Shown: positions 52,190-60,270, numbered from the stretch's first letter. The stretch is DNA of 64,000 bases from UPXZ01 sp964568675 (GCA_964568675.1 CAZMQV010000002.1:1-64000), one strand, 5' to 3'. The notes: generated from the letters alone by a model not told the origin. Made by a program: numbers and translations.

Positions 52190-52507
52190 ATGAAAAAGAA
52201 ATATTTAATTGCCATTTTCATAGCTATTTTTGCTTTCGCTATCAATGCGAACACTAAGAAAGAGAAAGTTAACTTTAAGAAAACTGTAACTTTTGAGGTT
52301 TCGATGGATTGTGAAGGATGTCAAAAGACAATTGAAAAAAATATCGCTTTTGAAAAGGGTGTAAACGACATGAATGTTGCGTTAAAGTCAAAGCAAGTTA
52401 CTTTAACTTTCGACACCAGAAAAACCAATGAAGAGAAATTGATTGCCGCATTTAAGAAGTTAGGCTATGAGGCAAAAGCGCTCGAACTTGGGAAAACAAA
52501 CAAATAA
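52190..52507 (+). CDS. Secreted heavy-metal-associated (HMA) domain protein
   Basis: A 105-residue protein with a signal peptide (about 1-21) and an HMA ferredoxin-like fold. The metal-binding loop is MDCEGC (Cys41 and Cys44), followed by KTIEKNIAFEKGVNDMNVALKSKQVTLTFD and FKKLGYEAKAL, the usual beta-alpha-beta-beta-alpha-beta order. Such periplasmic HMA proteins deliver or scavenge Cu(I). Lies 54 nt after the TonB receptor gene and 51 nt before the Cys-rich peptide gene. Confidence 0.9.
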   Translation: MKKKYLIAIFIAIFAFAINANTKKEKVNFKKTVTFEVSMDCEGCQKTIEKNIAFEKGVNDMNVALKSKQVTLTFDTRKTNEEKLIAAFKKLGYEAKALELGKTNK

Positions 52508-52558
52508 AAAACAGTATTAATCACAATTTCTAAACTTTCGAATTAAATTTTTATTCAA

Positions 52559-52783
52559 ATGAAAACAAAAAAAATTTTTATGGCATTTGCAGCAGTTATG
52601 CTCTCATTTTCAGTAATGACAGCCACTGCACCAGTGAAAAAAGCAGATAAAGCAGAACCAGCAAAAAAAGAATGTTGCGAAAAGGCAAATAAAGATGCAA
52701 AAAAAGCCGATTGCAAATCTGAATGCAAAGATGCAACGAAAAAAGCATGTTGCGAAGCTAAAAAAGCTGAAGAAAAAAAATAA
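52559..52783 (+). CDS. Secreted Cys/Lys-rich small protein, metallothionein-like
   Basis: A 74-residue protein: signal peptide (MKTKKIFMAFAAVMLSFSVMTA) and a mature part made almost only of Lys, Ala, Glu, Asp and six Cys (39, 40, 52, 56, 64, 65) in the patterns ECC, DCKSEC and ACC. No fold or known family is recognised. The Cys spacing with charged linkers suggests a metal-chelating peptide in the periplasm, and the neighbours support this. Similar short 'KEC-C-K' proteins are seen next to HMA genes in Bacteroidetes (from memory). A weak hairpin follows. Confidence 0.7.
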   Translation: MKTKKIFMAFAAVMLSFSVMTATAPVKKADKAEPAKKECCEKANKDAKKADCKSECKDATKKACCEAKKAEEKK

Positions 52784-52823
52784 TTGTCTGTTCGTAGTTT
52801 GTTGAACAACAGATATTAAAGTA

Positions 52824-52859
52824 CAAGGTCGTGGTAATAATCACGACTTTGTTGTTTTA
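52824..52859 (+). terminator. Probable terminator of the metal-handling cluster
   Basis: Stem CAAGGTCGTG/CACGACTTTG (one mismatch) with an 8-nt loop followed by TTGTTTT. Confidence 0.55.
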
Positions 52860-52876
52860 TTTGTATCCTTTTTTTG

Positions 52877-52884
52877 TATTTTTG
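52877..52884 (+). promoter_or_regulatory. -7 promoter box for menA
   Basis: TATTTTTG followed by C, 22 nt before the ATG at 52907; it excludes the in-frame start at 52874. Confidence 0.65.
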
Positions 52885-52906
52885 CAAAATTATTATTTCA
52901 AAGCAA

Positions 52907-53818
52907 ATGGCTAAAAAAATTCAATACTATATTCAAAGTATGCGTTTGCGCACTCTACCACTTTCCGTGTCAGGTATTTTGCTCGGGGGGATGATAAGTG
53001 TAGCTGATGGTTATTGGAATCCTACCGTGCTACTTTGGGCAATGCTCACCGCCTTATCATTACAGATTCTATCAAATATAGCCAACGAATTGGGTGATTT
53101 ACAAAAAGGTACGGACAATGAAAATAGATTGGGTCCCATCCGAAGTGTTCAGAGTGGAAATTTAACGAAAGAGAATTTATATGGTTTTTTAATTGTATTT
53201 ATAGTACTTTCGGCGCTTTTCGGCATGGCTTTGGTGTGGTCATCATTTCATTCTTTCGTGTCTGCCGAAAGTCTTTTAATACTATTCATGGGCGTTTTAG
53301 CTATTATTGCTGCAATAAAATACACTTTTGGTAAAAAAGCTTATGGCTATTTTGGATTGGGCGATATTTTTGTTTTTATTTTTTTTGGATTGGTAAGCGT
53401 TGTTGGCGTATATTTTCTGATGACAAAATCTTTTTCTCCCGAAATCTTTCTCCCGGCATCTTCCATTGGATTCTTATCAACTGCCATGCTCAATCAAAAT
53501 AATATGCGCGACATCGACAACGATAAAGATTTTGAAAAGAAGACCCTTGCAGTGCGTTTTGGCATTGATAATGCCCGAAAATATCATTTATTGATTATTA
53601 CAGCTGCATTTGTGTTGATGCTGATATATTGCATTTTGAAGTGCAAATCTTATTCGGCTTACTCTTTCTTATTAACATTGCCGATTTTTATTTGGCATTT
53701 AAGTTTTGTCTTCCGAAATACGGGTAGAAATCTTGACATGCAAATGAAAATAATCTCAATGGGTACCATTTTATTTGCTATTTTGAGTGGTTTAGGAATG
53801 ATTTTGGATTCCTATTAA
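52907..53818 (+). CDS. menA: 1,4-dihydroxy-2-naphthoate prenyltransferase MenA
   Basis: A 303-residue UbiA-superfamily enzyme that prenylates DHNA to demethylmenaquinone. The first Asp-rich motif is NIANELGDLQKGTDNENRLGP (NxxxD region, about 56-76) and the second NNMRDIDNDKDFEKKTLAVRFG (about 199-220), both MenA-specific. N-terminal SMRLRTLPLSVSGILLG is also characteristic. Eight or nine membrane helices. Implies a menaquinone respiratory chain, as expected for Bacteroidetes. Followed 33 nt later by the GSCFA gene. Confidence 0.93.
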   Translation: MAKKIQYYIQSMRLRTLPLSVSGILLGGMISVADGYWNPTVLLWAMLTALSLQILSNIANELGDLQKGTDNENRLGPIRSVQSGNLTKENLYGFLIVFIVLSALFGMALVWSSFHSFVSAESLLILFMGVLAIIAAIKYTFGKKAYGYFGLGDIFVFIFFGLVSVVGVYFLMTKSFSPEIFLPASSIGFLSTAMLNQNNMRDIDNDKDFEKKTLAVRFGIDNARKYHLLIITAAFVLMLIYCILKCKSYSAYSFLLTLPIFIWHLSFVFRNTGRNLDMQMKIISMGTILFAILSGLGMILDSY

Positions 53819-53851
53819 TTTTCCAATTGATTACAAATAAATAAAAGTCTT

Positions 53852-54802
53852 ATGTTTACTACACCGGTTCCTGTTTTAAGTTCGTCGTTTCAAATAGATT
53901 ATCATAGTAAAATCATGACCATGGGTTCGTGTTTTGCTGAGAATATTGGTAGGAAACTTCAGGATGTGTTTTTTCTGAACATAACTAATCCCTTTGGCGT
54001 TTTGTACAATCCAAAGTCAATTAGTGAAAGTCTGCGCATACTTCTGAGCGATAAGGAGTTTAACAAATCGGATTTATTCCAACATGGGTCTTTGTGGAAT
54101 AGTTTTTCGCATAGCAGCGCATTCTCTTCGGCAAGTAGCGAGGAAACGTTACAGATAATAAATAGTAAATTGACGTCTGCGCGAGTTTTTTTACGTGAAG
54201 CAGATGTGTTGATGTTGACTTTAGGTACATCATGGGTGTATGTTAGTAAAGAAACCGGAAAAGTAGTGTCAAACTGCCATAAAATGCCGGCAAGTAACTT
54301 TATCCGAGAGCGCTTGCATGTCGAAGACATTGTCGCTGATTTGTCCGAAACCTTCAAACTGCTTGAGCAGTCAAATCCAGGGGTAAAAATTATTTTAACA
54401 GTAAGTCCCATTCGTCATTGGAAGGATGGGGTACATGAGAATACGGTGAGCAAAAGCACACTTCATCTTGCTGTAAATATGCTTTGTAATCAAATGACAA
54501 ATATAAGTTATTTTCCGGCATACGAAATTATGATGGATGAACTACGAGATTATCGATTCTACGCCTCAGATATGCTTCATCCTTCCGAAGTTGCCATTGA
54601 CTATATTTGGAAACGGTTTTCTGATTCATTTTTCTCAGAATCTACCTTGCAATTAAAATCAAAGCTTGAACAACTGCGCGCTGACTTATCGCACCGCCCT
54701 ATACACCCTGGAAATTTTGAATACAGAAAGTTTATCGAAAATGTAGATAAAAGAAAAATGGAGCTAATAAGTCAATTCCCATTTCTCGAATGGAGACTAT
54801 AG
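53852..54802 (+). CDS. GSCFA-domain protein
   Basis: A 316-residue protein of the GSCFA family, named for the motif GSCFAENIGRKL (about 25-36), which places a Ser/Cys at the position of the nucleophile in SGNH-type hydrolases. Other blocks: NPFGVLYNP, LMLTLGTSWVY (about 121-131), LTVSPIRHWKDG (about 185-196) with the family's RHW, and DMLHPS (about 245-250), likely the D-x-x-H catalytic pair. Possible esterase or acyltransferase on glycans; function not established. Cotranscribed with menA in view of the short gap; ends at a bidirectional terminator. Confidence 0.88.
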   Translation: MFTTPVPVLSSSFQIDYHSKIMTMGSCFAENIGRKLQDVFFLNITNPFGVLYNPKSISESLRILLSDKEFNKSDLFQHGSLWNSFSHSSAFSSASSEETLQIINSKLTSARVFLREADVLMLTLGTSWVYVSKETGKVVSNCHKMPASNFIRERLHVEDIVADLSETFKLLEQSNPGVKIILTVSPIRHWKDGVHENTVSKSTLHLAVNMLCNQMTNISYFPAYEIMMDELRDYRFYASDMLHPSEVAIDYIWKRFSDSFFSESTLQLKSKLEQLRADLSHRPIHPGNFEYRKFIENVDKRKMELISQFPFLEWRL

Positions 54803-54811
54803 GCAGGATAT

Positions 54812-54848
54812 AAAAAATCCACGACAAAAATGGCGTGGATTTTTTTTT
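54812..54848. terminator. Bidirectional terminator between GSCFA and tpl genes
   Basis: Perfect stem AAAAAATCCACG/CGTGGATTTTTT with a 10-nt loop and further T. Confidence 0.9.
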
Positions 54849-54861
54849 AATCGAATATCTT

Positions 54862-56241
54862 TCAAATATGGTCAAACCGAGCAGTAAAAAACCGAAGTTG
54901 TTTCGGCTCATACATGAATTTTAGCCCTTTAATTTGCTCTCGTTCGCTGAAAAGATGAATAACAGCGTTGGCCACATAATCCATGTGGCGATAGGTGTAA
55001 ACACGTCTTGGGATAGTTAAACGCACTGTTTCTAACTTCGGACTGTGGTTTAACCCCGTAACTTTGTCGCGACCTGCCGACACAATTCCTCTTTCCATAC
55101 TTCTCACGCCGGAATACAAATAGAGCGTAGCTGCTAAACTTTGTGCAGGGAATTGTTCTTGCGTAAGATGTGGACAAAAACGACGGGCATCTAAGAAAAC
55201 GGCATGGCCACCAACTGGTTCAATAATCGGAATTCCTGCCTCAAGTAGCCTTTCTCCTAAGTAACGAACTTGTTTTACGCGATGCTCGATATATTCATAT
55301 TGGATAGCTTCTTGCAGTCCAATTGCCATTGCTTCCATGTCTCGTCCAGCCATGCCGCCATAAGAGGGCATGCCCTCGTAAACTACTACCAATTCTTTCG
55401 CGTCATTGAAAAGCTGTTCGTCATTCATACATAGGAATCCGCCAATATTAACAAGACAATCTTTCTTGCCACTCATTGTGCAACCATCCGCATAGCTAAA
55501 CATTTCGCGAACAATTTCCTTTATAGTTTTATCCGCGTATCCATCTTCTTGTTCTTTTATGAAATATGCGTTTTCTACACATCGGGTGGCATCAAAATAG
55601 ATTTTTATACCATATTTCTCCGTTAAATTCCGAACGTCCCGCATGTTTTTCATTGATACCGGTTGTCCTCCGGCAAGGTTCACCGTTACTGCTAAACATA
55701 CATAAGCAATACTTTCGGCGCCTTTTTCATCAATTAGTTTTTGAAGTTTTGCAAGATCGATATTACCTTTGAATGGAATGTTGAGAGACGCATCGTGAGC
55801 TTCATCGCAAATAATATCTACAAAATTGCCTCCATTGCGCTCCTGATGATAGCGAGTTGTTGTGAAATACATGTTTCCTGGAATATATTGCCCCGGTTTA
55901 ATGGCAATTTGCGATAGGATATTCTCGGCGCCTCGCCCCTGATGTGTAGGTACAATGTGTTTGAAACCAAAAATATCTTGTACAGTTTCTTGTAAATGAA
56001 AGAAATTTCGACTCCCTGCGTATGCCTCATCACCTATCATCATACCCGACCATTGTTTGTCACTCATGGCATTTGTGCCACTATCGGTTAGCAAATCAAT
56101 AAAAACATCATCCGAATTGAGTAAGAAGGTATTGTATCCCGCTTCTTTAATTAATTTTTCACGTTCTTCCCGTGTGTTCATTTTCACCGTTTCCACCGTT
56201 TTGATTCGGTAAGGTTCGGCTGGATAATAATCTGTGTTCAT
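54862..56241 (-). CDS. tpl: Tyrosine phenol-lyase
   Basis: A 459-residue PLP-dependent beta-eliminating lyase that cleaves tyrosine to phenol, pyruvate and ammonia. The PLP Lys is in CTMSGKKDC (K260). It is tyrosine phenol-lyase and not tryptophanase: the substrate-specific Thr (T127 in NMYFTTTRYHQE, T124 of Citrobacter) and Arg (R384 in SMERG, R381 of Citrobacter) are both present with a constant offset of three, and long blocks such as LTDSGTNAMSDKQW and FSYADGCTMSGKKD match the Citrobacter enzyme as I remember it. Cytoplasmic tetramer. Expressed alone from its own promoter. It may feed on free tyrosine in protein-rich niches. Confidence 0.92.
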   Translation of the reverse strand: MNTDYYPAEPYRIKTVETVKMNTREEREKLIKEAGYNTFLLNSDDVFIDLLTDSGTNAMSDKQWSGMMIGDEAYAGSRNFFHLQETVQDIFGFKHIVPTHQGRGAENILSQIAIKPGQYIPGNMYFTTTRYHQERNGGNFVDIICDEAHDASLNIPFKGNIDLAKLQKLIDEKGAESIAYVCLAVTVNLAGGQPVSMKNMRDVRNLTEKYGIKIYFDATRCVENAYFIKEQEDGYADKTIKEIVREMFSYADGCTMSGKKDCLVNIGGFLCMNDEQLFNDAKELVVVYEGMPSYGGMAGRDMEAMAIGLQEAIQYEYIEHRVKQVRYLGERLLEAGIPIIEPVGGHAVFLDARRFCPHLTQEQFPAQSLAATLYLYSGVRSMERGIVSAGRDKVTGLNHSPKLETVRLTIPRRVYTYRHMDYVANAVIHLFSEREQIKGLKFMYEPKQLRFFTARFDHI

Positions 56242-56281
56242 GTTAGTGCTTTTAAGTATTAATTATATTCATGAAAGTGTG

Positions 56282-56289
56282 CAAATGTA
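56282..56289 (-). promoter_or_regulatory. -7 promoter box for tpl
   Basis: TACATTTG followed by C on the minus strand, 40 nt before the ATG. Confidence 0.55.
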
Positions 56290-56505
56290 CATCGATTTTG
56301 CAATACTACAATAATAATTATCAATTTATTTTTATTAATAGTGTTAAATATTTTGATTCAACTTACATTATGACATTGTTCGAGTCTTGTTTTATTAGGA
56401 ATAAAATATTAATAATATAGAAAAAAGGGAGAAAAAGTGAACCTAATAAATTTTATTCTTGTTTCCATATTAATTAAAAACATTTCACGACAAAAAATAT
56501 TCAAT

Positions 56506-56763
56506 ATGAAATTGAAATCAAATATAGGCACTGCCGACAGAACATTTCGGTTAATTCTATCAATAATACTCATCATATTCTTTTATACAGGTTTTCTACC
56601 CGGATTGTCCGGCGTGATTGCTTTAATTGTCGCTCTTTTACTTACAGTAAGTAGCTTATTGAGTTACTGTCCGATATATCGTTTGCTAAAACTAAATTCA
56701 ATTTTCGATAAGAATAAAACTAATTACTCGCACACTTCTTCTACTAAGGATGATTGTGTTTAG
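56506..56763 (+). CDS. DUF2892 (YgaP-like) membrane protein
   Basis: An 85-residue protein. The ATG at 56506 gives the family start MKLKSNIGTADRTFR; the in-frame ATG at 56437 adds an AT-rich, non-conserved extension. Two membrane helices (LILSIILIIFFYTGF and GVIALIVALLLTVSSLLSY) and the conserved CPIYRLL define DUF2892, which in YgaP is the membrane part of a rhodanese. No rhodanese domain here. Role unknown. A short polar tail follows the CPIYR motif. Confidence 0.82.
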   Translation: MKLKSNIGTADRTFRLILSIILIIFFYTGFLPGLSGVIALIVALLLTVSSLLSYCPIYRLLKLNSIFDKNKTNYSHTSSTKDDCV

Positions 56764-57328
56764 TATTAAACTATACGTTTAAATACGATAATCGAATTTG
56801 CTTCGTTATATCCTTCTTAGTGATGGAAAAATTTATCACAAGCAATTCTATTTCAGATTTTTGGCACTCTGAGTAGGAACTTTTGTAAGTAATCAGAACT
56901 ATCGCGCAAGAGAATGATGACCTTCGGTGCAAAACTATATCAATATTAACTCACCAAAATGATTCTGACCAGCATTTGCCATCATCAAAGGATAGTATTG
57001 CCAAAAAAAAATTTCAACTACAAAAGTATTCATAAACGAAAGAGTGCGGCTACTGAAAAAAATTGATATCCTGCATTTCAAGGTTTAGAGCCTGATTTCG
57101 AAACGAGAAAACCTCGAAAACTTAGATTCCAAATTCACTTCCCTACAAAGGAACTTTGTCAAACATATAGAATATTTGTTTGAATTCCTGGAAAATCCGG
57201 ATAAGTTTCCAACTCATTTTTTTCAAAAAAAACATTTGATATTCGATTGATTTGTCGAATCAAATTGTCATTGCTCACGCTTCACATCGATTGATTGTAG
57301 GGTGGGGAGTAGTTACGAGTTTTATTCT
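56764..57328. other. Gene-free region with a transposase relic
   Basis: 565 bases; only the IS66-like fragment at 57089-57250 was recognised. Confidence 0.5.
57089..57250 (+). pseudogene. Transposase C-terminal fragment, IS66-like
   Basis: A short open frame between stops reads SLISKRENLENLDSK, then LQRNFVKHIEYLFEFL and ENPDKFPT. In IS66-type transposases of Bacteroidetes a 'KH-x-YLF-FL-x-P-x-PP-N-N-xSERAIR' block is found near the C-terminus; here it ends before the SERAIR motif. I take it as a decayed remnant. The match is short and from memory, so moderate to low confidence. Confidence 0.4.
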
Positions 57329-57964
57329 TTAATCGTTCAGTTTTAAAAAGTAATCACTCAGCTCATAAAAAGAATTAAACTTCAAATGATATTCTTTAGC
57401 TTCTCCAAAACCGTAACTGACAAATACGAATGGAACTCCTGCCTTGCCGGCTTCGTGGCTGTCAGATGCGGTGTCACCCACGTAAAAAGGAGCTTGCAGC
57501 TTGTGTTTATCGACCAGGAGTTTCAGGTTGTAGCTTTTGGGTTTCAGGTTTAGCCCATGCTCCATATAGTCGGTTATCAGATGGCTGATTTTGGTGTGAT
57601 TCATGAAATTAACTAAGCCGTCTTTTTCACAGTTGCTGAGGAGGAAAATTGGGTATTTTGCTGAAAGTTTTTCCAAACCGTCCAACACTCCCGGGTAAAT
57701 GAGCGGCTTTATTTGAGGTAATAATTTTTGATAAGCGGAAAGTACAATTTCATAAAGTTCATCTTGCGTAGCTTCCGATTCGTGGGGAATGACTGCATTG
57801 AGTATCGCTCTTGCTTCCTTACCCATCATGCCGATTAATTCATTGCGGTTAATCCTCCTCTCAAACCCCATTTTCTCCAATCCAAAGTTCCAAACGATTT
57901 CGTAACTGTTCACATTGTCCCAGAGGGTACCATCCATGTCGAAAATTATACTATCAGGTTTCAT
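57329..57964 (-). CDS. HAD-family hydrolase (phosphoglycolate phosphatase-like)
   Basis: A 211-residue haloacid dehalogenase-fold phosphatase. Motif I is FDMDGTLWD (about 8-16, nucleophile Asp9 and acid/base Asp11), the alpha-helical cap spans about 18-95, motif II is FLLSNCEKDG, motif III is the Lys in LKPKSYNLKLL, and motif IV is VGDTASDSHEAGKAGVP (about 167-183). It resembles Gph/PgmB-type enzymes. Substrate cannot be predicted. Single gene on the minus strand between two relic-rich stretches. Confidence 0.9.
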   Translation of the reverse strand: MKPDSIIFDMDGTLWDNVNSYEIVWNFGLEKMGFERRINRNELIGMMGKEARAILNAVIPHESEATQDELYEIVLSAYQKLLPQIKPLIYPGVLDGLEKLSAKYPIFLLSNCEKDGLVNFMNHTKISHLITDYMEHGLNLKPKSYNLKLLVDKHKLQAPFYVGDTASDSHEAGKAGVPFVFVSYGFGEAKEYHLKFNSFYELSDYFLKLND

Positions 57965-58081
57965 TTTTGATTAATATTCATTACTGACCCACTAAAAAAA
58001 ATCAAGAAAAATCGGGCTACTCCCATTTTGCGGTTTCACCCGAATGTCGTATTTTTATTGTCGCAAAATAATAAAATTGAC

Positions 58082-58681
58082 ATGGACAAAGATAGTAAAA
58101 AGAATTTAGTCAGTCAGCCGCTGTTCAAAACAAATTATCAATATAATTCCCAAGGAGAAGTTTGATGAGTTGGTGATAAGAATGAAAACAGACAGCTATT
58201 ATAAGACCTTTTTTTCATGGGTGCAGTTGGTGATGATGCTCTTTGGCATATTTTCCCGTTGTTACTCGATGGGGGGAGGTTTGTGATGGAATGCGGGCTT
58301 TGGCGTGTAAGCTGAATTATCTTGGGATGGAAAGTTCACCAGCCAAAAGTACAACCGGAGACGCGTTACGTGATAGGGACGAAGAATTGTTCCGACAGTT
58401 TTATTTTGTATTGATAGCCCATTTTTCTCCATTTTTGTTGGTCAGCCGCAAAATGAAACACCGCAAAAAAGGCATTAGTTTTGAAGAATTTTATGCAATA
58501 TCTGAATTTGGCTCCGGGCAGCATGATAGTCTTTGACAAGGCGTACAACTATTACCTGCAATATGCCAAATGTACCCAAACGAATGAAGAGTCGAAACAA
58601 AAGCCCATCGGCCGCACAGCTATCATTGTACTAAGGAATGGGGAGGGTATCTTTTTGGAAAATGAATTTTTATTTTCCTAA
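58082..58681 (+). pseudogene. IS4-family transposase relic (frameshifted, internally deleted)
   Basis: Pieces of one transposase lie in three frames. It starts MDKDSKKNLVSQPLF at 58082. An extra A near 58129 breaks the frame, which continues as KFDELVIRMKTDSYYKTFF and WVQLVMMLFGIFSR. An extra G near 58273 shifts it again into EVCDGMRALACKLNYLGMES and DALRDRDEELFRQFYF. After ISFEEFYAI the central DDE catalytic part is missing, and the sequence resumes with QYLNLAPGSMIVFDKAYNYY before decay. This is the Bacteroidetes IS4-type transposase with an N-terminal DUF4372-like domain. It cannot be active. Confidence 0.8.
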
Positions 58682-58754
58682 ATACTGTGTATCACCGTAA
58701 TAAAAATAGAATTTGAAGGATTTAGAATTTAGTCGGTTAATAGTGCGAAAAATT

Positions 58755-58795
58755 AGTGTGAGTCGTAGTTTTTAAAAAGTCAAGATGACTTCATT
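58755..58795. repeat. Dispersed repeat shared with 29553-29617
   Basis: GTGTGAGTCGTAG and TTTTTAAAAAGTCAAGATGA here correspond to GTGTGATTCGTAG (29553 onward) and the same A/T-rich core at 29590-29617. Confidence 0.6.
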
Positions 58796-58943
58796 GTAAA
58801 TATCTCCCGATATGTCGTGGAACACCCGCTCCCGCACGAATCCTTTCGCGTGGCTGGTAAGTGAGAAAAAGGTTTATTAGCCTTTATGATTGATTTAAGT
58901 CTTGTTACCACACAATACAATATCGTGCGGCAGCGTGGAGTCA

Positions 58944-59041
58944 GTTCTTAGTTCTTAGTTTTTAGTTTTTAGTTTTTAGTTTTTAGTTTTTAGTTCTTAG
59001 TTTTTAGTTCTTAACTCTTAACTCTTAACTCTTAGTTCTTA
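58944..59041. repeat. Tandem array of fourteen 7-bp units
   Basis: Fourteen units in perfect 7-bp phase, variants GTTCTTA, GTTTTTA and ACTCTTA (equivalently TTAGTTY/TTAACTC). No indels within 98 bp. Confidence 0.85.
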
Positions 59042-59253
59042 GTCCATTTTCGCAACTTACGAATTGTAAGCGGTATTTTAAGCTTAAGATAGAGGAAGCA
59101 AAAAAATCTGTATTTTTTAGAGAGTGTCTTTCGGGAAACTATGATACAACCATCCCGACACGATGGAATTAGAATTTCACCTTATCAGGGATTAAACACC
59201 CTGTGGGGCGGATTATTTGCAATCTTACTATCTTTTAAGGCTTTAAAAATATT

Positions 59254-59320
59254 CAGAAAAAACTTTTTTTTTTGATTTTGTTGCGCTACACAATTGAAAA
59301 AAAACTTTTTTTTTAGAGAG
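59254..59320. repeat. 42-bp A/T-tract repeat, block 1 (two copies)
   Basis: Two copies of GAAAAAACTTTTTTTT-type tracts spaced about 42 bp, with GCGCTACACAAT between. The same unit as block 2. Confidence 0.7.
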
Positions 59321-59544
59321 TTTCAGTCCAATTACCTTATCACAAAACTTTATTTTTAAACTGTTTAGCTCTGTTAGTTCATAAATAATTTAATTTCAGG
59401 GCTGTTTCAGACAAATAGTTCATCAACTAAGATGATTTCGACATGTTTTGGTTCTGTTAGTCCATAACATAAAGTTATTTCACTTGTGATTTGCAAGAAT
59501 ACCTATAAAATAAATTACAAATCGCAAGCTGTTTTTGGAAATTC

Positions 59545-59757
59545 TCAGAAAAAACTTTTTTTTTAGAGTGTGAGGCGCTACACACACTAAAAAAAACTTT
59601 ATGTGAAGATAGTGCGGAGCTACACAATAGAAAAAAAAGTTTTTTTTTAGAGTGTGCGATACCAAACAATAGAGAAAAAACTTTAAGTGAAGAGGTATCG
59701 GAACTAAACAGTGTAGAAAAAAGTTTTTTTTTAGAGATTGTAGTACTAAAACGTACA
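59545..59757. repeat. 42-bp A/T-tract repeat, block 2 (five copies)
   Basis: Five units with A/T tracts starting near 59549, 59588, 59630, 59672 and 59714, that is every 42 bp. Two forms alternate: AAAAACTTTTTTTTTAGAG and AAAAACTTTATGTGAAGA, giving an 84-bp higher-order period. Linkers contain GCGCTACACA, GGAGCTACACA and related sequences. Because 42 is divisible by three, a spurious frame stays open on the minus strand. Confidence 0.8.
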
Positions 59758-59942
59758 AAAATAATTTTTCAACTGAATGATTGTTTTATAAAGTTTTAGT
59801 TTTTATTGTCTTTGCCCCCCATACATTTAATCTCCCATCTGCCGGTGTGTCAATAGTAAGCAGTCGAATAAATAAACATTTCTGCATTTCTGCATTTCAA
59901 TATTCCAACAAAAATAAATAACTCAACTTCCGCAAGCTATAA

Positions 59943-60270
59943 TTAACCCGCTTGCGGTTGGTTTTTGAAATTTAGATATTTTGTAAGTTTCTCATTTTCA
60001 GAGAATAATTTCTCCATTAACACTTCGGTGTCTATGTTTAGAATTTCGGACAATTCGGCTGCAATCTCGGTGATAATCAGCCATATCTGTTCGGATACGG
60101 TGAGTTTAATAGCATCCTTCTGCGATTCCCGAAACAGTTCGCCATGTGTTTCGTAGTCGCTGAAGCGTTTAACCTCCGAAAGCAGGTTGTATTGCAACAT
60201 GCATAGCGTTGTGGTTGCAATTTGGGCGTAAAAATCTTGCGATTGGCATTTCCCAAGCCCCAAATGCTGT
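59943..60270 (-). pseudogene. IS4-family transposase C-terminal remnant
   Basis: The last 106 codons of a transposase remain: LGLGKCQSQDFYAQIATTT, then LCMLQYNLLSEVKRFSDYE, THGELFRE and EIAAELSEILNIDTEVLMEKL. This is the C-terminal region of Bacteroidetes IS4-type (DDE_Tnp_1) transposases. The 5' part with the DDE residues is absent and the homology ends near 60270. Different from the element at 58082, whose C-terminus is not alignable with it by eye, but both could derive from related elements. Confidence 0.7.

Larger units (their letters stand above)
58682..59942. other. Gene-free repeat-rich region
   Basis: About 1.26 kb with no supported gene. It contains a segment shared with 29553-29617, the heptamer array (58944-59041), two blocks of 42-bp repeats (59254-59320 and 59545-59757) and a duplicated CTGTTAGTYCATAA (59371 and 59454). 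Confidence 0.6.

Noticed and set aside
54862..56241. Tryptophanase (tnaA)
   Set aside because: The specificity Arg and Thr of tyrosine phenol-lyase are present and the overall sequence follows the Citrobacter TPL far better than E. coli TnaA.
58243..58536. Separate 97-codon hypothetical gene
   Set aside because: It is the third-frame fragment of the broken IS4-type transposase at 58082-58681, not an independent gene.
59254..59757. CRISPR array
   Set aside because: Units are contiguous 42-bp repeats with alternating forms; there are no unique spacers of similar length and no cas genes.
59480..59758. Minus-strand frame across the 42-bp repeats, encoding repeating LKKNFFLYC/LHLKFFLYC-like units
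   Set aside because: The frame is open only because the repeat length is a multiple of three and the tracts encode Lys and Phe; there is no promoter, signal or family match. The DNA-level repeat is the better description.
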